Source: Streptomyces sp. NBC_00390
Lineage (GTDB): Bacteria > Actinomycetota > Actinomycetes > Streptomycetales > Streptomycetaceae
Assembly (NCBI RefSeq): GCF_036057275.1
Contig: NZ_CP107945.1
Coordinates: forward strand, 7,130,001 to 7,194,000
Direction of reading: 5' to 3'
DNA length: 64,000 nucleotides
Shown here one piece after another: positions 43,138-51,657 of this stretch. The translations under genes and the position numbers were made by a program. The stretch's first letter is position 1. The number at the start of each line of letters is the position of its first letter. The notes under the pieces are model-generated. The model saw nothing but the letters and a program-made list of their open reading frames with translations. It searched no databases and was not told the DNA's origin.

Positions 43138-44160
43138 TCAGCCCGTCTCGGCGGCGACCACGCGTACCGTGCTGAGGATCTTCTGGATGGTCTCGTCGGG
43201 GACCTCGTCCGGGATGCCGGCATTGGCGTAGAGCACCCAGCTCTTGAAGTCGCCCTTCTCGTTCTTGAAGCCGAACGCGATCGCCTTGCCGTCCGTCTCG
43301 CACTTGTTCGTCTTCTTGACGCCCTTGGCCGTGGCCGTGGCGACACTGCCCTGGAGGCCGGACTTGGTGGTGTACTCCTTCGCCGGGGAGACCTTCACCT
43401 TGTCCTCCTCGGTCTGGGCGTACGCCGCCCACGCCCACTGGTACGCCGTTCCCCGAGCGGCCTCGGCGGTGTCCTTGGCTCCGGAGGCACCCTTCGTGCC
43501 CGTCGTGGCCAGGTCCCACTCCTCCTTGCGGCCGTCCTTGTCGGTGTCGAGCGTGCACCACTTGCTCTTGTACTCCGCCGGGGCCCCCATGATGGCGGCC
43601 GGCGTCCCGTCGTTCTTCTTCTCGTCGTCGAAGCCGACGCTCACGCCGGACCCCGCGACCTCCCAGTCGGCCGGAACGTCGAACTGCGTACCGTGCTTGG
43701 GGTTGGTGACGACCTTCCAGCCCTCGATCGTCGGCTTCTCGTCCTCACCGCCCCGCGGGTTGGCGGTCGGCGACGTGCCCGGCTCCGGGGCCCCGCTCGA
43801 CGAGGGCGACGTGGACACGGCCGGCTGACCGCCGCCCTTGGCCGATGTGCCCTTGCCGTCGTCCTTCAGGACGATGACACCGGTGACAACGGCGGTGGCG
43901 ACCACGGCCGTTGCGGCGACGATGGCGACGATCGTCGTCTTCCTGCGCTCGTTCTGCGGCGGCTGGGGCGCGCCGGGCATCTGCCCCGGCACGGCGTACT
44001 GCGGCGCGGTCGGCTGCTGGTATCCCGGCTGCTGGTACGGGTTGGGCTGCTGGTATCCCGGCTGCTGGTACGGATTGGGCTGCTGGTACCCCTGCTGCTG
44101 GTACGGGTTCTGGTTCTGCGGGTTCTGCTCGCCCCCGGGCGGCTGCTCTCCTGGCCACAT
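43138..44160 (-). CDS. Membrane-anchored protein with PYQQ repeats and an extracellular domain (DUF8017-like)
   Basis: A 340-residue protein. Residues 18-50 repeat an 11-residue unit NPYQQPGYQQP about three times. One transmembrane helix follows (TTIVAIVAATAVVATAVVTGVIVL), then a Ser/Thr/Pro linker and a secreted domain of about 190 residues (GWKVVTNPKHGTQFDVPADWEVAG... KWCTLD ... NKCETDGKAIAFGFKN). Two Cys may form a disulfide. The Gln/Pro/Tyr repeats face the cytoplasm, as in many streptomycete kinase-associated or membrane proteins. Function unknown. Confidence 0.8.
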   Translation of the reverse strand: MWPGEQPPGGEQNPQNQNPYQQQGYQQPNPYQQPGYQQPNPYQQPGYQQPTAPQYAVPGQMPGAPQPPQNERRKTTIVAIVAATAVVATAVVTGVIVLKDDGKGTSAKGGGQPAVSTSPSSSGAPEPGTSPTANPRGGEDEKPTIEGWKVVTNPKHGTQFDVPADWEVAGSGVSVGFDDEKKNDGTPAAIMGAPAEYKSKWCTLDTDKDGRKEEWDLATTGTKGASGAKDTAEAARGTAYQWAWAAYAQTEEDKVKVSPAKEYTTKSGLQGSVATATAKGVKKTNKCETDGKAIAFGFKNEKGDFKSWVLYANAGIPDEVPDETIQKILSTVRVVAAETG

Positions 44161-44254
44161 GGCGAGTAACGATAGAGGTGCGCCCCGCCTCGCTCCACGT
44201 CCACCCCCGAACAGGGGGATTCCCCCGAGTGCTACTCATGGGTAACATACCGGT

Positions 44255-44707
44255 ATGAGCGCTGATCAGATGTCCGTCGGCGAGATGCTCGCTGCCACCG
44301 TGCCCATGGCCCGGACCCTCAACCTCGAGTTCCTGGAGACGACCGCCGAGCGTGCGGTCGTCCGCATGCCGGACCAGGCCGACTTCCACAACCATGTCGG
44401 CGGACCGCACGCCGGAGCGATGTTCACCCTCGCCGAGTCCGCGAGCGGGGCCATCGTCCTCGCCGCCTTCGGCGACCAGCTCTCGCGCGCCGTACCGCTC
44501 GCCGTCAAGGCCGAGATCGGCTACAAGAAGCTGGCCATGGGCGTCGTCACCGCCACCGCCACGCTCGGCCGCCCGGTCGCGGACGTCGTCAAGGAGCTGG
44601 ACGCCGGAGAGCGCCCCGAGTTCTCGGTGAACATCGCCATCCAGCGTGAGGACGGCGCGGTGACCGGCGAAATGACCATCGTATGGACGCTGCGCCCCAA
44701 CGCCTGA
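44255..44707 (+). CDS. Hotdog-fold thioesterase-like protein (PaaI/DUF4442 type)
   Basis: A 150-residue hotdog protein. DFHNHVGGPHAGAMFTLAESASG carries the catalytic Asn/His-Gly-Gly helix seen in PaaI and DUF4442 proteins. It probably hydrolyses an acyl-CoA. ATG 44255 lies six bases after TAACAT and has no ribosome site. It is divergent from the PYQQ protein gene and followed by a strong terminator. Confidence 0.88.
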   Translation: MSADQMSVGEMLAATVPMARTLNLEFLETTAERAVVRMPDQADFHNHVGGPHAGAMFTLAESASGAIVLAAFGDQLSRAVPLAVKAEIGYKKLAMGVVTATATLGRPVADVVKELDAGERPEFSVNIAIQREDGAVTGEMTIVWTLRPNA

Positions 44708-44719
44708 CGCACACGGACC

Positions 44720-44756
44720 GGGCCGCCCCGACACCCCCGAGGTGACGGGGCGGCCC
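44720..44756 (+). terminator. Terminator after the thioesterase gene
   Basis: Eleven-base perfect arms starting GGGCCGCCCCG around a 15-base loop, then TT. A second, 9-bp hairpin (44811-44819 with 44827-44835) lies in the leader of the next gene. Confidence 0.8.
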
Positions 44757-44961
44757 TTGCGTGCGTCACGGGCGGCCCGGCAGAGGCCGTGACCCGAGTC
44801 CCGGGCGTGCGGGTGCGGGCCCGAGTCCCGCACCCCCGGGCGGCCGGTGCCGCCGTCGGCGCACCGGCCGTCTGCCGGTGCGACCAGGTAGGCTGCCCGT
44901 CGTGTGCCGACGGGGGTGCACACCGGGCCGTGGCCCACGCGATCTTCGGGAGGAACCGGCC

Positions 44962-45627
44962 TTGCACGTCCAGGAGTGGCTCGAGAACGTCCCGGCGATC
45001 AGTGTCTACCTGCTGGTGGGCGTGGTGATCGGGCTCGAGAGCCTCGGTATTCCGCTGCCCGGTGAGATCGTCCTCGTCAGCTCGGCGCTGCTCGCCTCCC
45101 AGCACGGTGAGATCAACCCCTACGTTCTGGGCGCGTGCGCCTCGGCGGGCGCGATCATCGGCGACTCGATCGGCTACGCCATCGGCCGCAAGGGCGGCCG
45201 GCCCCTGCTCGCCTGGCTCGGCGGTAAGTTCCCCAAGCACTTCGGCGACGCGCAGATCGCCATGGCGGAGCGTTCGTTCGAGAAGTGGGGCATGTGGGCC
45301 GTGTTCTTCGGCCGCTTCGTCGCCCTGCTGCGGATCTTCGCCGGACCGCTCGCGGGCGTGCTGCGGATGCCGTACTGGAAGTTCGCCATCGCCAATGTCT
45401 TCGGCGGCATCCTGTGGGCCGGCGGCACGACGGCCGTCATCTACTCCCTCGGCATCGTCGCCGAGGCCTGGCTCAAGCGGTTCTCCTGGCTGGGCCTGGT
45501 CCTCGCGGTGGCGATCGGCGTGACCTCGATGCTGGTCCTGAAGAACCGGGCCAAGAAGGCGGCCGCGCAGACGCCCGCCGAGCAGCCGGTGGCGGCCGAG
45601 CGGGAGACCGTGACCGCCAACGACTGA
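44962..45627 (+). CDS. DedA family membrane protein
   Basis: A 221-residue membrane protein with the DedA/SNARE-associated core: LESLGIPLPGEIVLVSSALLAS, GDSIGYAIGRKGG, and FFGRFVALLRIFAGPLAGVLRMPYWKF. Members are lipid-phosphate flippases needed for envelope homeostasis. TTG 44962 is chosen because GGGAGGAA lies eight bases upstream and homologues begin here. A basic C-terminal tail is cytoplasmic. Confidence 0.9.
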   Translation: MHVQEWLENVPAISVYLLVGVVIGLESLGIPLPGEIVLVSSALLASQHGEINPYVLGACASAGAIIGDSIGYAIGRKGGRPLLAWLGGKFPKHFGDAQIAMAERSFEKWGMWAVFFGRFVALLRIFAGPLAGVLRMPYWKFAIANVFGGILWAGGTTAVIYSLGIVAEAWLKRFSWLGLVLAVAIGVTSMLVLKNRAKKAAAQTPAEQPVAAERETVTAND

Positions 45628-45664
45628 CGGCCGCCCGGTCCCCCGCGCCCGGCCTGCCCGCGCC

Positions 45665-46195
45665 TCAGTCCCCCTGCGCGGAGCGGTGCTCCCGGGCCAG
45701 GTCCACGTACGCCGCGGCGTTCAGCCTGATGCCCTCCAGCTCCTCGGCGGTCAGCTCCCGCCTGACCTTCGCGGGCACGCCCGCGACCAGCGAGCCGGGG
45801 GGCACCTGCATCCCCTGGGGCACGAGCGCCTGCGCCGCGATCAGTGAACCGGCACCGATGTGCGCGCCGTTGAGGACGGTGGCGCCCATGCCGACGAGTA
45901 CGTCGTCCTCGACGGTGCAGCCGTGCAGGACGGCGTTGTGACCGACCGAGACCCGTGCGCCGACCGTGACCGGGAAACCGGGGTCGGAGTGCACCGTGCA
46001 GTTGTCCTGGACATTGCTGTCCGGTCCGATCGCGATCGGACCGCAGTCGGCGCGCAGCACCGTCTGGTACCAGACGCTCGACCCGGCGGCCAGCGTCACA
46101 TCGCCCACCACCACGGACGTCGGAGCGGTGAACGACCCCGGGTCGACCTTCGGCTTCCGGCTGCCCACACCTGCGATCAATGCCCGCTCCGCCAT
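45665..46195 (-). CDS. Gamma-carbonic anhydrase-like hexapeptide protein
   Basis: A 176-residue left-handed beta-helix protein. Its hexapeptide turns (VVVGDVTLAAGSSVWYQTVLRADCGPIAIG...) and the metal histidines in CTVHSDPG and VGHNAVLHGCTV place it with gamma-carbonic anhydrases of the YrdA/PaaY group. Carbonic anhydrase activity is not certain in that group. ATG 46195 has GGGAGAAGG upstream. Confidence 0.88.
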   Translation of the reverse strand: MAERALIAGVGSRKPKVDPGSFTAPTSVVVGDVTLAAGSSVWYQTVLRADCGPIAIGPDSNVQDNCTVHSDPGFPVTVGARVSVGHNAVLHGCTVEDDVLVGMGATVLNGAHIGAGSLIAAQALVPQGMQVPPGSLVAGVPAKVRRELTAEELEGIRLNAAAYVDLAREHRSAQGD

Positions 46196-46326
46196 GCCTT
46201 CTCCCTGGTGATCTCCGGTCGTGCGTACGAGCACCGTAGGCGACCCGTCGGCGGGTGGGGCCGGTGGGGTGAAGATCACAGCATGCGGCGCCAGGCCGGC
46301 CGGCCGGCGGCGACTACCGTGTGCGG

Positions 46327-47064
46327 GTGCCCAAGAACAGAAACACGTTCTCGTCGCCGGCCGCCTGGGGCCGGCGCGTTCTCGCGCGTGCGGTCCACCG
46401 TGGCTGGCGCGTGGTGCAGGAGGCGGGCGCCATCACTGCCGAGCATCCCGGGCGGCTGCGGTTCCGCCGCCTCGGCCCCGGCACCCGGCTCGCCTTTCCG
46501 CAGGGCACCGTTTTCGGCGAAGCCTGGATCGAGCTCGGCGACCACTGCATCATCGCCGAGCAGGTGACCCTGACGGCCGGGATGATGCCCGGCCTGGACC
46601 TCGGCCCCGACCCGATCCTGACGCTGGGCGACGGGGTGGTCCTCGGGCGCGGCAGCCATGTCATCGCGGACACTCGCGTGACCATCGGCTCCAACACGTA
46701 CTGCGGGCCGTACGTCTACATCACCTCGACCAACCACAGTTACGACGACCCGCACGAGCCCGTAGGCCGTCAGTGGCCGCGCACCGATCCTGTCGAGATC
46801 GGTCCGGGCTGCTGGCTGGGCACCGGCGCGGTGATCCTGCCCGGCGCGCGGCTGGGCCGCAATGTGGTGGTCGCCGCGGGTGCGGTCGTACGGGGAGAGG
46901 TCCCCGACCACTCGGTGGTCGCGGGCGCACCCGCCCGCGTGGTGCGCAGCTGGGACGAGGAACGCGGCTGGCAGCCGCCGCTGCGTACGCCGACGCCCCG
47001 GCCGATCCCGGAGGGTGTCACCCCTGCGCAGCTGGTGGCGCTCGCCGAGCTCGAGGAGAGCTGA
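46327..47064 (+). CDS. Acyltransferase of the left-handed beta-helix family
   Basis: A 245-residue hexapeptide-repeat acyltransferase. After a basic N-terminal segment the repeats run through GDHCIIAEQVTLTAGM, GDGVVLGRGSHVIADTRVTIGSNTYCGPYVYITSTNHSYDDP (catalytic-type His) and GAVILPGARLGRNVVVAAGAVV. Acetyl transfer to a sugar or other small acceptor is likely. GTG 46327 lies six bases after TACCGT, with no ribosome site; GTG 46321 is an alternative. It converges on the DMT gene with one base between them. Confidence 0.85.
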   Translation: MPKNRNTFSSPAAWGRRVLARAVHRGWRVVQEAGAITAEHPGRLRFRRLGPGTRLAFPQGTVFGEAWIELGDHCIIAEQVTLTAGMMPGLDLGPDPILTLGDGVVLGRGSHVIADTRVTIGSNTYCGPYVYITSTNHSYDDPHEPVGRQWPRTDPVEIGPGCWLGTGAVILPGARLGRNVVVAAGAVVRGEVPDHSVVAGAPARVVRSWDEERGWQPPLRTPTPRPIPEGVTPAQLVALAELEES

Positions 47065-47065
47065 A

Positions 47066-47932
47066 CTATCCCGTGGCCAGCAGTACGGTGCCGACCAGTG
47101 CCAGTCCGGCACCGGCAGCCTGGACCGTACGCAGCCGCTCCTTGAGCACCACGAGCGCCGCGAGGACCGTGACCACCGGGTAGAGGTTGGCCAGCACGGC
47201 GGCGACCGTGACCGGTCCGGTCTGTGCGGCGATGGAGTAGGTGCCGTTCGCCGCGACATCGGCCAGGCCGACGAACGCGAGCGAGGGAAGCGCGGTCAGG
47301 AGCATCCGCAGGCCGCCCCCCTCGGGCAGCGCCCGGGCGCCGCGTTTCACCGAGACGTACAACGCCGCGCCGCCGACGGTGACATTGGTGACGCGCTGCA
47401 CGAACAGCGCGAGGAACAGGCCGGTGATGGTGGTCGAGGCCTCGGCGATCAGAGCCAGTACGGCGCCGAACCCGAAGGCGGCCACCAGGGTCAGGATGAT
47501 CGCCTGCCGCTGTACGGGTGCGCCGCGAAGCTCCGGGCCGCCCGCGAGCACGATGCCCATGACGGCCACCGCGATACCGGCGAACTGCAGCAGCCCCGGC
47601 CGTTCACCGAGGACCAGTCCGATGCCTACCGGTACGGCGACGCCGAGCGAGCCGAGTGGTGAGACGACACCCATCGGACCGAGGGCGAGCGCCTTGTAGA
47701 AGCAGAGCATCGCCACCGGGCCGACCACTCCCGCCGCCACGGCGTACCAGAGCTGCGGGCCGGCCTCGGCGAATCCGCCGGTGGCCACGACGATCGTGCC
47801 GAGCACCAGCACGGCGATCGACTGTGAGACGACGACCACGGTGAGCGCCGGCGTGCGCCGCGTCAGTAGTCCGCCCCCGAAGTCGGCCAGTCCCCAGAGC
47901 AGGCTGGTGGCCAGGGCGAACAGTGCGGTCAT
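47066..47932 (-). CDS. EamA/DMT family exporter 4
   Basis: A 288-residue membrane protein with ten hydrophobic segments. FALATSLLWGLADFGGGLLTRRTPALTVV opens it, and TVAAVLANLYPVVTVLAALVVLKERLRTVQAAG is the classic second EamA box. ATG 47932 has GAGG about seven bases upstream. A possible minus-strand promoter reads TTGCAC at 47988-47983 and CATCGT at 47965-47960, 17 bases apart. It is divergent from an XRE-cupin regulator that probably controls it. Confidence 0.9.
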   Translation of the reverse strand: MTALFALATSLLWGLADFGGGLLTRRTPALTVVVVSQSIAVLVLGTIVVATGGFAEAGPQLWYAVAAGVVGPVAMLCFYKALALGPMGVVSPLGSLGVAVPVGIGLVLGERPGLLQFAGIAVAVMGIVLAGGPELRGAPVQRQAIILTLVAAFGFGAVLALIAEASTTITGLFLALFVQRVTNVTVGGAALYVSVKRGARALPEGGGLRMLLTALPSLAFVGLADVAANGTYSIAAQTGPVTVAAVLANLYPVVTVLAALVVLKERLRTVQAAGAGLALVGTVLLATG

Positions 47933-47946
47933 GGGTGGCCTCGCAG

Positions 47947-47992
47947 TACAGTGCAGTGAACGATGCGGTGCACCACACGATAGTGCAATGTA
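47947..47992. promoter_or_regulatory. Possible operator of the XRE-cupin / DMT pair
   Basis: TACAGTGCA (47947-47955) and TGCAATGTA (47984-47992) form an inverted repeat with one mismatch. The arms bracket the putative exporter promoter. Shorter AGTGCA-like elements occur between them. Confidence 0.45.
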
Positions 47993-48025
47993 TTGAACTC
48001 TGCCATTGAGAATATTGGACGGAAC

Positions 48026-48598
48026 GTGTCGGACCTCGACCAGCTCACGCAGTCGCTCGCACGCAATCTCAAGCACTGGCGCGGCGAGCGGAAGTTCACG
48101 CTGGACGCCCTCGCCGCCCGCTCGGGCGTCAGTCGAGGCATGATCATCCAGATCGAGCAGGCGCGCACCAACCCGAGCGTCGGCACCACGGTGAAGCTCG
48201 CCGACGCCCTCGGTGTCAGCATCACCACCCTCCTCGACTACGAGCAGGGCGCCCAGGTCCGCATCGTCCCGCCGGACCAGGCCGTGCGGATGTGGTCCAC
48301 CTCCAACGGCAGCTACACCACCCTGCTGATCGGCAGCGAGAGCGGCGGGCCACTGGAGATGTGGGCCTGGCGACTGATGCCCGGTGACCAGAGTGCCTCC
48401 GACCCGCACCCGGACGGCACCACCGAGCTGCTGCACGTCACCGCCGGTGTGCTGACCCTCGTCGTCGACGGGGAGTCCTGCACCGTGCCCGCGGGAACCT
48501 CGGCCACCTTCGAGGCCAATGTCCCGCACGCGTACCGCAACGACGGCGAGGAGGCGGCCGAGATGACGATGGCCGTCTCGGTGCCGCCCGTGCGCTGA
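48026..48598 (+). CDS. XRE family regulator with cupin domain
   Basis: A 190-residue regulator. The helix-turn-helix spans about 12-65 (RNLKHWRGERKFTLDALAARSGVSRGMIIQIEQARTNPSVGTTVKLADALGVSITTLLD) and a cupin domain fills the C-terminus (ELLHVTAGVLTLVVDGESCTVPAGTSATFEANVPHAYRN). The cupin metal ligands are only partly kept. Such proteins often control DMT or other exporters. GTG 48026 follows GGACGGAA; an in-frame TTG at 47993 is less likely. Confidence 0.9.
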   Translation: MSDLDQLTQSLARNLKHWRGERKFTLDALAARSGVSRGMIIQIEQARTNPSVGTTVKLADALGVSITTLLDYEQGAQVRIVPPDQAVRMWSTSNGSYTTLLIGSESGGPLEMWAWRLMPGDQSASDPHPDGTTELLHVTAGVLTLVVDGESCTVPAGTSATFEANVPHAYRNDGEEAAEMTMAVSVPPVR

Positions 48599-48642
48599 GG
48601 TGTCCCGACGCCGGGGCGGGGCGGGCTGTTAGCGTGCGTCTC

Positions 48643-49197
48643 ATGCGCGCACCCATCGGAAACTTCGAGCATGCCAGGCCCGCTCCCGACTGCCTCGACG
48701 AACTCACGGCCCCGGTCGCCGACGCGCTGCGCGCCTGGAGCGCGGACGTCCCCGCCGAGCAGCTGATCTACGTCGACACCGACCCGGAGATCGCCGACAC
48801 GGCGGCGTTCGTGGAGCACTACGGCGGGGAACTGCTCGAGCAGTCCGCCAACTGCGTGATCGTCGCGGGGAAGCGCGGCGGGGAGACGACGCTCGCCGCC
48901 TGCCTGGTCATGTCGCACACACGCGTCGACGTCAACGGCGCGGTACGCCGGCAACTCGGCGTCCGGAAGGCGTCGTTCGCGGCCATGGACGTCGCGACGG
49001 GCGAGAGCCGCATGGAGTACGGCGGCATCACGCCGATCGGGCTGCCTGCCGGCTGGCCGCTGCTGGTGGACTCCGCGGTGGTGGACGCGGAATGGGTGCT
49101 CATCGGCAGCGGCCGCAGGCGCGGCAAGTTGATCGTGCCCGGCAAGGCGTTCGTCGGGCTGCCGGGCGCGGTGGCCGTCGAGGGCCTCGGCGTCTGA
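48643..49197 (+). CDS. YbaK/EbsC family protein (prolyl-tRNA editing fold)
   Basis: A 184-residue protein of the YbaK/ProX editing fold. QSANCVIVAGKRGGETTLAACLVMSHTRVDVNGAVRRQLGVRKASFA contains the conserved Lys and the helix that bind the mischarged aminoacyl end, and GGITPIGLPAGWPLLVDSAV is the second signature. It may deacylate Cys-tRNA-Pro or similar. ATG 48643 lies seven bases after TAGCGT (leaderless pattern). Confidence 0.88.
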   Translation: MRAPIGNFEHARPAPDCLDELTAPVADALRAWSADVPAEQLIYVDTDPEIADTAAFVEHYGGELLEQSANCVIVAGKRGGETTLAACLVMSHTRVDVNGAVRRQLGVRKASFAAMDVATGESRMEYGGITPIGLPAGWPLLVDSAVVDAEWVLIGSGRRRGKLIVPGKAFVGLPGAVAVEGLGV

Positions 49198-49203
49198 CCC
49201 CGG

Positions 49204-49226
49204 GCCTCGGGGGCCGATCCCGAGGC
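49204..49226. terminator. Hairpin between ybaK-like and CoA-binding genes
   Basis: GCCTCGGG and CCCGAGGC pair perfectly around a seven-base loop, between two convergent genes. Confidence 0.65.
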
Positions 49227-49261
49227 TGTGGTCCCGGGGCTGGGTCCGGGGCTCTGGCGGG

Positions 49262-49669
49262 TCAGCCGAGGCGCGGGATCTCGATCGCGGGGCAGCGGTC
49301 CATGACCATGTCGAGACCGGCCGCGCGCGTCCGGTCGTAGGCCTCCACGTCGATCACGCCCAGCTGGAACCAGACCGCCTTCGCGCCGATCGCGACGGCC
49401 TCGTCGGCGACCTCCCCGGCGAGGCCGGAGTTCACGAAGACATCCACCACGTCGACGTCGAAGGGGATGTCGGCGAGTGTCGCGTACCCCTTCTCACCGT
49501 GCACGGTCTCGGCCTTCGGATGCACCGGCACGATGCGCTTGCCATAGCGCTGGAGCACATCGGCCACGCCGTGTGCCGCCCGTGACTCGTTGTTGGACAG
49601 GCCCACCACGGCCCAGGTGTCGCCGCCGGCGGTCAGGATCCTACGGAGCGTCTCTGCGTCTGCGTACAT
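49262..49669 (-). CDS. CoA-binding domain protein
   Basis: A 135-residue Rossmann-type CoA-binding protein. TWAVVGLSNNESRAAHGVADVLQRYGKRIVPVHPKAE and VDVVDVFVNSGLAGEVADEAVAIGAKAVWFQLGV are the signature, and the end LDMVMDRCPAIEIPRLG is typical of the YccU group. Its role is unknown. ATG 49669 matches the family start; there is no clear ribosome site. Confidence 0.9.
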   Translation of the reverse strand: MYADAETLRRILTAGGDTWAVVGLSNNESRAAHGVADVLQRYGKRIVPVHPKAETVHGEKGYATLADIPFDVDVVDVFVNSGLAGEVADEAVAIGAKAVWFQLGVIDVEAYDRTRAAGLDMVMDRCPAIEIPRLG

Positions 49670-49731
49670 GCCAGGAGGAACGGGCCGGCCCGGCGGAGAA
49701 TTCCCCTCCGGGCGCCGCATAGGGTGGCCGT

Positions 49732-50358
49732 ATGCAGGAGCAGTACCGGACGGTCGCCGGCGAGGGCGTCCACGAGACCGAGATCAACCGATCGCGCTTC
49801 ATCTGCGCGCTCGCCCCCGCCGCCACCGAGCAGGAGGCGCAGGAGTTCATCGCGCGCATCCGCAAGGAGCATCCGACCGCCACACACAACTGCTTCGCGT
49901 ACGTCATCGGAGCGGGTGCCGCCGTGCAGAAGGCGAGTGACGACGGTGAGCCCGGTGGCACGGCGGGGGTGCCGATGCTGCAGATGCTCATGAGGCGTGA
50001 AGTCCGTTATGTCGTAGCTGTCGTCACCCGGTACTACGGCGGAGTGAAGCTCGGTGCGGGCGGGTTGATCCGGGCGTACGGGGGAGCGGTCGGCGAAGCT
50101 CTGGACGTGCTCGGCACTCTCACCCGGCAGCGCTACCGGCTCGCCACCGTGACGGTCGACCACCAGCGGGCCGGGAAACTCGAGAACGACCTGCGGGCGA
50201 CCGGGCGGCAGGTGCGCGAGGTGCGGTACGCCGACGCGGTGGCCATCGAGATCGGCCTGCCCGATTCCGACGTGGACGCCTTCCGCGCCTGGCTGGCCGA
50301 TGTCACGGCCGGGACAGCGGGACTCGAGCTCGGCGGCGAGGCCTACGGAGATGCCTGA
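49732..50358 (+). CDS. YigZ/IMPACT family protein
   Basis: A 208-residue protein with the UPF0029 N-terminal domain (EINRSRFICALAPAATEQEAQEFIARIRKEHPTATHNCFAYVIG ... DDGEPGGTAGVPMLQML ... VTRYYGGVKLGAGGLIRAYG) and a C-terminal DUF1949 domain. A link to translation control is suspected for the family. ATG 49732 lies six bases after TAGGGT, with no ribosome site. It is divergent from the CoA-binding protein gene. Confidence 0.92.
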   Translation: MQEQYRTVAGEGVHETEINRSRFICALAPAATEQEAQEFIARIRKEHPTATHNCFAYVIGAGAAVQKASDDGEPGGTAGVPMLQMLMRREVRYVVAVVTRYYGGVKLGAGGLIRAYGGAVGEALDVLGTLTRQRYRLATVTVDHQRAGKLENDLRATGRQVREVRYADAVAIEIGLPDSDVDAFRAWLADVTAGTAGLELGGEAYGDA

Positions 50359-50386
50359 CGCGACGATGCCCGGCGTCCAGGTGTGT

Positions 50387-50431
50387 GAGGCGACGGTGCT
50401 TGAGGCGGGGGTGCTTGCGGTGAGGGCGTGT
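50387..50431. repeat. Three imperfect 15-base repeats between yigZ and sbcD
   Basis: GAGGCGACGGTGCTT, GAGGCGGGGGTGCTT and the weaker GCGGTGAGGGCGTGT follow each other, then AAGGCGGGG. They occupy a third of the 132-base gap. Role unknown. Confidence 0.5.
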
Positions 50432-50490
50432 AAGGCGGGGATCGGCGAAGCAGCCCGCGATGTCGGACCACGCCGATACGCTCCTGGATC

Positions 50491-51657
50491 ATGAGATTCC
50501 TGCATACGTCGGACTGGCACCTGGGGCGGTCGTTCCACCGGGTGAGCATGCTCGACGCCCAGGCCGCGTTCCTCGACCACCTGGTGGCGACGGTACGCGA
50601 GCGTGACGTGGACGCAGTGCTGGTCGCAGGAGACGTGTACGACCGAGCGGTGCCGCCGCTCGCGGCCGTGGAGCTGTTCGACGAGGCGCTGCACCGGCTT
50701 GCGGCGGCGGACGTGCCCACGGTGATGATCTCCGGGAACCACGATTCGGCGCGCCGGCTCGGCGTGGCCGCCGGACTCATCGAGCGGGCGGGCATCCATC
50801 TGCGCACCGACCCGGCGGGCTGCGCCACACCCGTGGTGCTGGCCGATGCCGACGGCGAGGTCGCCTTCTACGGGCTGCCGTATCTGGAACCGGCCCTGGT
50901 CAAGGACGAGTTCAAGGCGGACAAGGCCCGGCACGAGACGGTGCTGGCCGCGGCGATGCAGCGCGTACGGGAGGACCTGGCCGACCGGCCTGCGGGCACC
51001 CGGTCCGTCGTGCTGGCCCATGCTTTCGTGGCGGGCGGTGAGGAGAGCGACAGCGAACGGGACATCACGGTCGGCGGGGTCGCCGCCGTGCCCGCAGAGG
51101 TCTTCCACGGCGTCGACTATGTGGCCCTGGGGCATCTGCACGGCTGCCAGACCATCACCGAGCGCGTGCGCTACTCCGGTTCACCTCTCGCCTACTCCTT
51201 CTCCGAGACCCACCACCGCAAGACCATGTGGCTGGTGGACCTCGATGCCGGGGGCGGTCTGGCCGCCGAACGTGTCGACTGTCCCCGGCCCCGGCCGCTC
51301 GCCCGGCTGCGCGGCACGCTGGAGGACCTCCTGGCCGACCCGGCGCTCGCCCGCCACGAGGAGTCGTTCGTCGAGGCGACCCTCACCGACGCGCTGCGTC
51401 CGGCCGAGCCCATGGCGCGCATGGCCGAACGATTCCCGCACACCCTCAGCCTCGTGTTCGAACCGGAGCGCGCGGACCAGGACACCCTCGCTTCCTACGC
51501 ACAGCGGCTGCGCGGCCGCAGCGACCATCAGATCGCGGAGGACTTCGTGGCGCATGTGCGCGGCGGCACCGGGCCCGACGACCACGAGCGCGCCGTGCTG
51601 CGGGGCGCCTTCGACGACGTACGGGTCGACGCGGGTGTGCGCGAGGTGGCCGGGTGA
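50491..51657 (+). CDS. sbcD: Exonuclease SbcCD nuclease subunit
   Basis: A 388-residue Mre11-type nuclease. The phosphodiesterase metal motifs are complete: HTSDWHLGRSFH, VAGDVYDR, ISGNHDSARR, AHAFV and ALGHLHG. With SbcC it cuts hairpins and protein-blocked ends, which suits a palindrome-rich genome like this. The GTG of sbcC overlaps its stop codon by four bases, so the two subunits are translationally coupled. ATG 50491 has no strong ribosome site. Confidence 0.96.
   Translation: MRFLHTSDWHLGRSFHRVSMLDAQAAFLDHLVATVRERDVDAVLVAGDVYDRAVPPLAAVELFDEALHRLAAADVPTVMISGNHDSARRLGVAAGLIERAGIHLRTDPAGCATPVVLADADGEVAFYGLPYLEPALVKDEFKADKARHETVLAAAMQRVREDLADRPAGTRSVVLAHAFVAGGEESDSERDITVGGVAAVPAEVFHGVDYVALGHLHGCQTITERVRYSGSPLAYSFSETHHRKTMWLVDLDAGGGLAAERVDCPRPRPLARLRGTLEDLLADPALARHEESFVEATLTDALRPAEPMARMAERFPHTLSLVFEPERADQDTLASYAQRLRGRSDHQIAEDFVAHVRGGTGPDDHERAVLRGAFDDVRVDAGVREVAG

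Noticed and set aside
47933..48529. In-frame 5' extension of exporter 4 into the XRE-cupin gene
   Set aside because: It is antisense to a real gene; the ATG at 47932 has a ribosome site and matches the family start.
51228..51653. In-frame 5' extension of SbcC
   Set aside because: It lies inside sbcD in another frame; GTG 51654 overlapping the sbcD stop is the normal coupled start.
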